NCBI GenBank assembly: GCA_004557125.1
Contig: SFET01000003.1
Coordinates: 62,001-126,000, forward strand
DNA: 64,000 bases
Source: Clostridiales bacterium
Lineage (GTDB): Bacteria > Bacillota > Clostridia > Christensenellales > Aristaeellaceae
Direction of reading: 5' to 3'
The notes beneath the pieces were generated by a model. It made no database searches and was not told the DNA's origin. It saw only the letters and a list, made by a program, of their open reading frames with translations. The first letter of the stretch is position 1. Each line of letters begins with the position of its first letter. The position numbers and the translations under genes were made by a program. Positions 57,903 through 64,000 of the stretch are shown piece after piece.

Positions 57903-58244
57903 CTAAAGTAAATGGCCGGTTGGTGCCGTTGAATCATCCGCCGGATCTGATCCCCCCGGCGAGGCTCTGCTGCATAATCGTTCGTGGAAGCAGACGCCGA
58001 TGAGGTCCCGGGGGTCCGCCTTGATCAGATAGGGACAGGAGCCGCAATCGTCATAATCGCCTGCGGCGTAGGGACAACCGATACTGACGGCATTCTTCCA
58101 TGGTCGGCCGTTGGGAGTGTATCGGGGATCCTCCTCGAATGACGGAAACTGTCCGATGTAGATATCCGCATCCTCGTCGTAATGATACGACACTGTGAAC
58201 AGATCGCCGTCCAGCTGAAAGGTTCTCTGTTTTTCTCTCTGCAT
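57903..58244 (-). CDS. Small Cys-containing protein, first gene of the surface operon
   Basis: 113 residues from the ATG at 58244 behind CGGAGGTGGCGTTTTG. FQLDGDLFTVSYHYDEDADIYIGQFPSFEEDPRYTPNGRPW is followed by IGCPYAAGDYDDCGSCPYL and GVCFHERLC. Five Cys in 30 residues suggest metal binding or disulfides. No signal peptide. I do not know the family. The stop is 10 bp before the giant gene start, so the two are co-transcribed. Confidence 0.75.
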   Translation of the reverse strand: MQREKQRTFQLDGDLFTVSYHYDEDADIYIGQFPSFEEDPRYTPNGRPWKNAVSIGCPYAAGDYDDCGSCPYLIKADPRDLIGVCFHERLCSRASPGGSDPADDSTAPTGHLL

Positions 58245-58262
58245 CAAAACGCCACCTCCGCC

Positions 58263-58268
58263 ATTATA
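58263..58268 (-). promoter_or_regulatory. Possible -10 element of the surface operon
   Basis: TATAAT on the minus strand about 20 bp before the ribosome site of the 58244 gene. No good -35 at 16-18 bp. The remaining intergenic sequence is AT-rich. Confidence 0.35.
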
Positions 58269-58399
58269 TGGAATATTTTACAGATAAAATTGCTGTTTGC
58301 ACAGAGTAATTTCGGAGCTGTTTTTACTTGAAAAATATTAGGCTTTATATAGAAGCAAAATTTCGCGCCGTCACATTCTGGTCACAATTGGACGGAGTT

Positions 58400-58437
58400 C
58401 GCCCGCGGGATGTCGCATTTCAGCGCTCTCGCGGGCG
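58400..58437. other. Stem-loop behind the LuxR-type gene
   Basis: CGCCCGCG / CGCGGGCG with a 22-base loop, about 55 bp behind the regulator stop. No U-run; possible RNA end. Confidence 0.45.
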
Positions 58438-58492
58438 ATCAACGGGATTGTGCAGTTGTCAGTGGGGCAGCGCCCTGTGAAATGATCCTGTT

Positions 58493-59689
58493 CTATCCAA
58501 GCATGAACTGCTCCAGCTCCCGCTTGCCGGAGATGCCCAGCTTCTGATAGATGACCTGGATGGCATTGGTGATGGTGCGCGGGGACAGGCTCATGTACGC
58601 GGCAATTTCCTTGGCGGTCCAGCCGCGGTTATACATCATGGCGATGGTGAATTCGGTGGTGGTCAGGTTGTCAGCCACCTCATGCTGGGCAATCGGGTTG
58701 TGGATTTTGCGCCAGCCTGCGCTGAAGGAATAGGTTATGGCGATGATCTTCTCAAACGCATCGGGATCACTCTTTTGGAAGAAGCGCTCGATCAGGCCCT
58801 GCAGAAGGCCGTGATGCTCGCCGAAGGGCTCGATCAGGCCGTCGGGCTGCGCCAGCGCCCATGCCTGTGCGATGTGCCGCGTCGCCTCCTCCACGCGCTT
58901 GAGGCTCATCAGGTCCATGGCGGCCACGAGGTGCACGTAGATCGCCGGAACGGGATACAGCTTCGCATTCATGGACAGCGCCAGCTCCGCTATGGCCAGA
59001 GAGCCGCAGTGGTTCTTCTCCAGATAGGACTTGTGGGCCAGCAGATAGCAGGACCACAGCTTCAGGCCGTCCGGCAGACAGGAAAGGCACTGCTGCAGAT
59101 CCACATCACTGGACACGGGCAGGTGCAGCAGCACCGAAGCCGTCGTGACCGCGAGCGCGCCGATGGCGTGCAGCAGCGGTGAGGGCTGCGCCTGGAGCTC
59201 CTGCTGCAGATCCGCCAGCAGGCGCTCAAAGGCGCGCATGGCCCGATGGGTGTCGCCCCTGGTGAAGTTGGCAAAGAAGCCCACCAGGTTGGCCGAATTG
59301 CGCAGCATGGGATCCGCGCTGTCCTGATAGGGTTCCATCGCCCTTGCGGCCTGCTCCGCCTGTCCGCAGTAATAGTAATACTCGCCCCAGGCGATGGCTT
59401 GGACGTCCCTGTCCGGGATGGCATCAATGAATTCGCGACAGCTTCCCACGGGATAGGCGCTGTTCATGAGGGGCATGGCGATCCGGATGAGACAGCTACC
59501 CATGCCTTGCGTCTTAGCGTGCTCCGGCTGCGCATCCTGCCGGTCCGTGGGAACGAAGTCCGCAGGAATCATCCACGAATGCCCGTGCCGCACGGCTCCG
59601 GGAATCCGATGCTCCCGCGCCCACTTCCGGATGGTGTGTATGGGTACGCCCAGGCGGTCCGCCGCCTGCCGGGATGATTCATAATTCAC
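58493..59689 (-). CDS. LuxR-type regulator with extra N-terminal excisionase-like HTH
   Basis: 398 residues, GTG start overlapping the TetR stop (GTGA). Residues about 1-48 look like a MerR/excisionase helix-turn-helix (SSRQAADRLGVPIHTIRKWAREHRIPGAVRHGHSWMIPADF). The middle 270 residues are helical, TPR-like. The last 60 are a LuxR/GerE helix-turn-helix (NLTTTEFTIAMMYNRGWTAKEIAAYMSLSPRTITNAIQVIYQKLGISGKRELEQF). Two DNA-binding ends on one chain is unusual. It is the second gene of a regulator operon next to the surface-protein operon and may control it. Confidence 0.83.
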   Translation of the reverse strand: MNYESSRQAADRLGVPIHTIRKWAREHRIPGAVRHGHSWMIPADFVPTDRQDAQPEHAKTQGMGSCLIRIAMPLMNSAYPVGSCREFIDAIPDRDVQAIAWGEYYYYCGQAEQAARAMEPYQDSADPMLRNSANLVGFFANFTRGDTHRAMRAFERLLADLQQELQAQPSPLLHAIGALAVTTASVLLHLPVSSDVDLQQCLSCLPDGLKLWSCYLLAHKSYLEKNHCGSLAIAELALSMNAKLYPVPAIYVHLVAAMDLMSLKRVEEATRHIAQAWALAQPDGLIEPFGEHHGLLQGLIERFFQKSDPDAFEKIIAITYSFSAGWRKIHNPIAQHEVADNLTTTEFTIAMMYNRGWTAKEIAAYMSLSPRTITNAIQVIYQKLGISGKRELEQFMLG

Positions 59690-60417
59690 AGTGCATCCTC
59701 CCCCTGCTCCTCCGTGGCCGAAGCCCAGAGCGTAGTCCTGTCAAAGCCCGCGTGGGCCAGACGGGTCGTGTTCTCCACCGTGCTGTGGGCCATCGCCGCA
59801 AGGTCCATCGCCAGCACCCGGGAGATCACCGCCTCGCGCTCCTCCACAGGCACATCGTAGATCTTCAGCGCGCACCGCAGAAACAGCGCAATCTTCCTTT
59901 CGATGGGGAAGTACATGTCGCATTTGCGGGCCATCAGTCCGCGCATCACGCCGGCGGAGACCAGCTCCAGCTCATAGAAGTCGCTCTGTGCCGCATCCGG
60001 GAGATACTTGCCGAAGATCTGCTGCAGCTCCTGCGCAGTTCTCCTGTAAATGTACTCCATCGTGGAGGGCAGGCTGTATGCCGTGGTATACAGATCCCGC
60101 AGCGATTCGCTGAGCTCGCAGATGTGAAGCTGCAGCGCCGTTTCAACGCCGTAGAGCAACAGCAGATCCGCATTTCCTCCCAGCATCGACCGCGCGCCGG
60201 AGAACTGCACGCTGAACATGTGGGTCACCAGCGCGTACAGAATGGCCTCCTTGTCCGGAAATGCGCGAAGCACGGCGCTCTTTGTGCGGCCGGCACACGC
60301 GGCAATCTGCTCGATCGTCGTCTCCCGGTAGCCCTGCTCCAGAAACAGCACAACCGATTCGCGCAATACCTGCGCCCGGGTCTCCTCCATGCGCTGATAG
60401 CGCTTTCCCTGCTTCAT
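59686..60417 (-). CDS. TetR/AcrR family regulator
   Basis: 243 residues from the ATG at 60417 behind GGAGGCGTCAG. N-terminal helix-turn-helix (RAQVLRESVVLFLEQGYRETTIEQIAACAGRTKSAVLRAFPDKEAILYALVTHMF) and a helical ligand domain. It is followed by the LuxR-type gene with overlap and is divergent from the TetR gene at 60608, with two consensus promoters between them. Confidence 0.9.
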   Translation of the reverse strand: MKQGKRYQRMEETRAQVLRESVVLFLEQGYRETTIEQIAACAGRTKSAVLRAFPDKEAILYALVTHMFSVQFSGARSMLGGNADLLLLYGVETALQLHICELSESLRDLYTTAYSLPSTMEYIYRRTAQELQQIFGKYLPDAAQSDFYELELVSAGVMRGLMARKCDMYFPIERKIALFLRCALKIYDVPVEEREAVISRVLAMDLAAMAHSTVENTTRLAHAGFDRTTLWASATEEQGEDAL

Positions 60418-60474
60418 CTGACGCCTCCGATCATAAGCTGACCATGGTCCGGTTTTTGATCCGGTATATGGTAT

Positions 60475-60503
60475 ATTATAGCGCAAAGCATCGGTCCAGT
60501 CAA
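60475..60503 (-). promoter_or_regulatory. Promoter of the TetR-LuxR operon
   Basis: TTGACT (60498-60503), 17-base spacer, TATAAT (60475-60480) on the minus strand. ATGGTATATTATA and GGTATATGG around it may be operator parts. Confidence 0.85.
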
Positions 60504-60531
60504 TCGGATTCGGAATTTCTTCGTTGCCCCA

Positions 60532-60560
60532 TTGACGAACGAACGGTAGGTAGCTATAAT
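60532..60560 (+). promoter_or_regulatory. Promoter of the plus-strand TetR gene
   Basis: TTGACG (60532-60537), 17-base spacer, TATAAT (60555-60560). The -35 is 28 bp from that of the divergent promoter, so both regulators could act on one shared region. Confidence 0.85.
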
Positions 60561-60607
60561 GATCGTGAATTGGCAGAGCCTTTGGCCCGGAGCAGGGGAG
60601 GATCGCG

Positions 60608-61207
60608 ATGGATCGGAGCAATACGAAGCAGGAAATACTGGAGGCGGCGCTGGAGCTGTTCTCCGTGCAGGGTTACGAGGCCACCTCCATCTCCCAGCTT
60701 GCCAGCGCCGTGGGCATACGCAAGGCGTCCCTGTACAGTCACTTCGAAAGCAAGCAGGCGATCCTGGACGCGCTCGTGAAGGATGTGCTGGACCGGTACG
60801 CAGCGCATTCCATCTTTGCGCGCGCGGACCGGGACGCGGAGGATGCGTGCACGCCCGAATCGACGGAGCGGCTGATCCTGGGGCAGATCCGTTACATCCT
60901 CCACGACCCGCACATCCGCATGGCGCGGAAGATGCTGGTGGTGGAGCAGTTCCGGGACCCGGAGCTGGCACAGCTGCAGACCCGGCAGAATTACACGGAC
61001 GTGCTGGAATACTTCACCGGCCTGGTGGAGCGGCTGATCCGCAGCGATGTTCTAGCCGGGGAGGATCCCGGAATCATGGCGGCGCAGCTCTGCCTGCCCA
61101 TCTCCGCCTGGATCAACCTCTGCGACCGGGAGCCGGAGCGGGAGGCGGAGGTCATGGAGCTGGTCGGGCGGCACATCGCTCAGTTCTTCCGGCTGTACCG
61201 GAAGTGA
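60608..61207 (+). CDS. TetR/AcrR family regulator
   Basis: 199 residues, ATG behind GGGGAGGATCGCG. Helix-turn-helix SNTKQEILEAALELFSVQGYEATSISQLASAVGIRKASLYSHFESKQAILDAL is textbook TetR; the remainder is the helical effector domain. It is followed closely by a GNAT gene and a membrane protein on the same strand, its likely operon partners. Ligand unknown. Confidence 0.92.
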   Translation: MDRSNTKQEILEAALELFSVQGYEATSISQLASAVGIRKASLYSHFESKQAILDALVKDVLDRYAAHSIFARADRDAEDACTPESTERLILGQIRYILHDPHIRMARKMLVVEQFRDPELAQLQTRQNYTDVLEYFTGLVERLIRSDVLAGEDPGIMAAQLCLPISAWINLCDREPEREAEVMELVGRHIAQFFRLYRK

Positions 61208-61248
61208 AAACCTGAGACAAGATTGACATGCAAAGTGGAGGCATGCGC

Positions 61249-61794
61249 ATGGAATACAGCAGGCAGATCGTTCTGAAGAATGGACAAACCGCAATTCTGC
61301 GGCACGGCGTGGAAAGCGACGGAGCCGCAGTGTTTGAACAGTTCAATCAGACGCACGGGGAGACGGATTATCTGCTCTCCTATCCCGACGAAAACAGCTT
61401 TACCGCCGAGCAGGAGGGCGAGTTTCTGAAGCGCAAGGCGGAGAACGACAACGAGGTGGAGATCATCGCGCTGGTGGACGGCAGGGTCGTGGCAACCGCC
61501 GGCATCGACGCGATCGGCGCGAAGTACAAGCTGCGGCACCGGGCGGAGTTCGGCATCAGCGTGCTGAAGGAATACTGGGGGCTGGGCGTCGGCCGGGCGC
61601 TGCTGGACGCCTGCATCGAATGCGCGAAGCGGGCGGGCTATGCACAGCTGGAGCTGGAGGTGGTCGCGGAGAATGAAAGGGCCGTCGAGATGTACCGGCG
61701 CGCGGGCTTTGTGGAGTACGGGCGCAATCCCCGGGGCTTCAGGTCACGCATCAGCGGGTACCAGGAGCTCGTCTCCATGCGGATGGAGCTGTGA
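61249..61794 (+). CDS. GNAT family N-acetyltransferase
   Basis: 181 residues; ATG at 61249 has GGAGG seven bases before it, whereas earlier ATGs lie too close to that site. The acetyl-CoA loop is LKEYWGLGVGRALLDACIECAKRAGYAQLELEVVAENERAVEMYRRAGFVEYG, with the Q/RxxGxG/A-like motif GLGVGRA and the ENERAVEMYRRAGF block. Substrate unknown; the C-terminal YQELVSMRMEL suits ribosomal or small-molecule acetyltransferases. Confidence 0.92.
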   Translation: MEYSRQIVLKNGQTAILRHGVESDGAAVFEQFNQTHGETDYLLSYPDENSFTAEQEGEFLKRKAENDNEVEIIALVDGRVVATAGIDAIGAKYKLRHRAEFGISVLKEYWGLGVGRALLDACIECAKRAGYAQLELEVVAENERAVEMYRRAGFVEYGRNPRGFRSRISGYQELVSMRMEL

Positions 61795-61814
61795 CGGGCT
61801 TGCAGGAGGGACAT

Positions 61815-62420
61815 ATGAACCGACTTATTTCCAGAACCGGCGCGGCGATCGTCGCGGCAACCGTATTCCTGTTTGCAGTCTGCATGATCACCGGCTTTCT
61901 CTTTGGATCCTACCTCGTGTGCATGCTGCTGCCCATCGGCTACATCATGATGGCGGCGGGATTCCAGCAGGAGTGTCCGGCGGAGCGAAGGGTCGCCGCA
62001 AATCTCGGAATGATCTTTGCGGCGATCTATGCCGTGCTGATCCTGCTGGTGTACTTCGCCCAGACCACCAGCGTCCGGATGGATGGCCTGAATGAACAGG
62101 CGCTTCGGATCCTGGACTACCAGCGCGGCGGCCTGCTGTTCAACTACGACCTGCTCGGCTACGGCATGATGGCGCTCTCCACCTTCTTCATTGGCCTCTC
62201 CATCCGGGCGGACTGCAGGGCGGACAGCTGGCTAAAGGGCCTGATGCTGCTCCACGGAATCTTCTTCATCGCCTGCTTCGTGATGCCCATGACCGGCGCG
62301 TTCACGGCCATGGCGGATGGGAACACGGGCAATGGAGGAACCGTCGCGCTGCTGTTCTGGTGTGCCTGGTTCTTTCCGATCGGAGTGCTGGCGTACAGGC
62401 ACTTCGCAGGCGCAGATTGA
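61815..62420 (+). CDS. Integral membrane protein
   Basis: 201 residues, ATG behind AGGAGGGACAT. Six hydrophobic segments (AAIVAATVFLFAVCMITGF; YLVCMLLPIGYIMMAAGF; LGMIFAAIYAVLILLVYF; LLGYGMMALSTFFIGLSI; LMLLHGIFFIACFVMPMTGAF; VALLFWCAWFFPIGVLAY). No transport motif. It lies 20 bp behind the GNAT gene and is probably co-transcribed. Function unknown. Confidence 0.8.
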   Translation: MNRLISRTGAAIVAATVFLFAVCMITGFLFGSYLVCMLLPIGYIMMAAGFQQECPAERRVAANLGMIFAAIYAVLILLVYFAQTTSVRMDGLNEQALRILDYQRGGLLFNYDLLGYGMMALSTFFIGLSIRADCRADSWLKGLMLLHGIFFIACFVMPMTGAFTAMADGNTGNGGTVALLFWCAWFFPIGVLAYRHFAGAD

Positions 62421-62624
62421 CGGCATGCGGCTGTGTCCTTCGGGCATGGCCGCAGTATTTTCAGGCCGCATTGCGCACAGAATCTGCAGAATGGACACAT
62501 ATGCATATAAAAAGCGCCTATATGCAGCGGGGATATTCCGGTACAATAGAAGCCGCAAGTGAGACGCTTGCGCTGGTGAAAGCCGGATTGCGGCAATTCA
62601 TTTTCAAGCCGAGGAGGAAACGCA

Positions 62625-63161
62625 ATGAAATCCCTGAAAACCATTCAGAAGGCCTTTCACGTCTTTCAGATTCTCGCGAAGGTCGCCTTCATTCTGACCA
62701 TCGTGGGTGCATCGATCTGCGCCGTGGGTGCGCTGTGCTGCACGGTCTGGAGCGCCGGCGGCCAGGTGTTCAGCCTCTTTGGCGAGCCGGTCACGATGTT
62801 TTCCGAGGTCGGGAAGCTGAACCAGATGCAGGCCAGGCTGCTCTCCAATCTGGTCTACCTGATCACCGACGCCATTCTGCTGGGCTTTGCCGGACGGTAC
62901 TTCAGAACCGAGCAGGCCGAGGGCACGCCCTTCACCCATCGCGGCGCGAACCTCGTGCAGCGGCTCGGCGTGCGCTGCATCTGGATGCCCATCGTGTCCA
63001 TCGTGATCGCATCCGTCCTCACGGTCTGCCTGGGCGCGGAGGGCGGCGGCGACGTCAGCAACCTTCCCAGCGTGATCACCGGCATCGTGCTGATCCTGGC
63101 CTCGCTGATCTTCCGCTACGGCGCGGAGCTGGAGGAAAAGATCGCCGCGCCCCGGGAATAG
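62625..63161 (+). CDS. Membrane protein, DUF2975-like
   Basis: 178 residues, ATG behind GAGGAGG. Four membrane segments (VAFILTIVGASICAVGALCC; LVYLITDAILLGFAGRYF; WMPIVSIVIASVLTVCLG; VITGIVLILASLIFRYGAELEE). The GTPFTHRGANLVQRLGVRCI loop and the final FRYGAELEEK are as in DUF2975 proteins, usually beside a small XRE regulator, which is absent here. Function unknown. The 204 bp before it have no gene. Confidence 0.75.
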   Translation: MKSLKTIQKAFHVFQILAKVAFILTIVGASICAVGALCCTVWSAGGQVFSLFGEPVTMFSEVGKLNQMQARLLSNLVYLITDAILLGFAGRYFRTEQAEGTPFTHRGANLVQRLGVRCIWMPIVSIVIASVLTVCLGAEGGGDVSNLPSVITGIVLILASLIFRYGAELEEKIAAPRE

Positions 63162-63221
63162 AAGCACAGGCGATGGGATTGGAAAGACCGGGACGACGGC
63201 ATTGCATGAGGAGGTGTACGA

Positions 63222-63787
63222 ATGAACATCCAATACGAACACAGGCCCGCCATGACCTTCATCGGCTTCTCCACCTCCATACGTCCGGAGGAGGGGAAGC
63301 AGAAGTGCCCCGAGTTCTGGGACAGGCGTATGCGCAGAGGTACGCGCGGCTCTGGCAGACGATGCGGCCGGAAAATCCGGTGGAGGCGGCCATCCTGGAA
63401 AACGGCATCGGCATGTTCGCCATCTGCGACGAGGGGGAAGGCACCTTCGAATACTGGATCGCCGGGCTGTATCGGGGCGGCGAGGTGCCGGAGGGCCTGA
63501 AGCCATACGCCTTTCCGGAGAGCGACTGGGCGATGTTCTCCGCCAGAGGTCCCCTGCCCGGCTCCCTACAGGAACTGAACGAGAGGGTCTGGCAGGAGTG
63601 GTATCCGGGCGAGGGTCAGAAATGCGGGGCGAATGGCAGCGCCATGCTGGAGGTCTACACCCCCGGCGACATGCGCAGTCCCGATTACGAATGCGGCATC
63701 TGGGTGCCGATCCGCAGGTCCGGGGAGGACAGCGGGTGCGAAGCGGCCGGGATCGTTTCGACCATGACGATAACGGGCATTCTGTAA
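63222..63787 (+). pseudogene. GyrI-like effector-binding protein, frameshifted
   Basis: Begins MNIQYEHRPAMTFIGFSTSIR and, after PEFWD, must change frame near 63323 to continue QAYAQRYARLWQTM...FEYWIAGLYRGG...YTPGDMRSPDYECGIWVPIRR, an AraC-type effector-binding (GyrI-like/Cass2) domain of about 185 residues. One missing C (GACCAG to GACAG) would explain it. It may be a true mutation or an assembly error. A good terminator follows. Confidence 0.75.
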
Positions 63788-63821
63788 AGCGCTTCGCCCG
63801 TTCAAAGCGACCTGCAAATGC

Positions 63822-63848
63822 AGACCGGTATATCCGGTCTCTTTCTTT
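63822..63848 (+). terminator. Terminator after the GyrI-like gene
   Basis: Stem AGACCGG / CCGGTCT, then CTTTCTTT, 35 bp behind the stop. Confidence 0.8.
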
Positions 63849-63993
63849 GCAAATCTGCGGATATTGATGCAGGGCACCGGCTTTTCTGAAACAACAATCC
63901 CGGAAATTCTATAAAATTGACACAATCGGATCGCTTATCGACCTATCTCTTTCCGGCAAAAACCTCTATAATCATAGAAAAGGGGGAAGTTGC

Positions 63994-64000
63994 ATGCTGC
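63994..64000 (+). CDS. Start of a further gene (cut by window edge)
   Basis: ATG preceded by AGGGGGAAGTTGC, with TATAAT about 28 bp before that. Only two codons are visible, so the gene is inferred from its ribosome site alone. Confidence 0.35.

Noticed and set aside
50162..58003. A 2613-codon open frame on the plus strand opposite the giant surface protein
   Set aside because: No ribosome site, no recognisable domain, His/Val/Gly/Arg-rich composition typical of an antisense shadow of a GC-rich gene; the minus-strand protein has a signal peptide and known repeats.
1..64000. Integrase, lysis cassette, rRNA or tRNA genes
   Set aside because: Looked for on both strands and not found; the integrase and lysis genes are presumably beyond the left edge.

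Overview
The window looks like a gut-type Clostridia chromosome (a Firmicute with strong AGGAGG ribosome-binding sites and a GC-rich host backbone) carrying most of one siphovirus prophage, a decayed piece of a second mobile element, and a stretch of host genes. The family calls come from reading the proteins; no database was searched, so the genus is not resolved.

Region 1 (1 to about 42.4 kb) is an HK97-like tailed-phage genome, almost all on the minus strand and so read from high to low coordinates. From right to left it holds a divergent lysogeny switch (XRE repressor at 38.0 kb, consensus promoters, five GTTSAAC operators); an early replication block (sigma-like regulator, Gp157, Sak4-like ATPase, DUF669, DEAD helicase, primase-helicase, RusA, DUF1492); HNH and small terminase with a RelB/ParE toxin-antitoxin pair set between them; an AdoMet-centred block (AdoMet synthetase-like protein, ParB-methyltransferase, HNH-AP2, second methyltransferase, radical SAM); large terminase, portal, ClpP-like protease, capsid, connectors, major tail protein, tail chaperone with a -1 frameshift site, tape measure, Dit and the start of the tail endopeptidase, which runs off the window. 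No integrase or lysis gene is in view.

Three sets of cargo interrupt this phage. (a) Five near-copies of a 55-60 bp leader, most paired with an AGCGCC-type hairpin, flank small accessory genes placed around the terminase and portal. (b) An AT-rich five-gene cassette with its own promoter and terminator sits between Dit and the tail endopeptidase and carries immunity-like families (SF0329, DUF2695). (c) Behind the repressor lie an ImmA/IrrE-zinc-ribbon protein, two more zinc-ribbon proteins, a cut-off SNF2-helicase N-terminus and a caspase-like protease, which together look like an undescribed defence or cell-death cluster.

Region 2 (about 42.66 to 47.8 kb) is a GC-rich decayed element: DUF2800 fragment, DUF2815, the 5' half of a family A DNA polymerase broken by a truncated intein, a VRR-NUC stub, a zinc-finger protein and a class II amidotransferase. 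Region 3 (48.1 to 64 kb) is host: an operon of a small Cys-rich protein, a 2982-residue secreted InlB-repeat protein and a secreted subtilisin; an operon of a TetR and a two-HTH LuxR-type regulator divergent from a second TetR; then a GNAT enzyme, two membrane proteins and a frameshifted GyrI-like gene.
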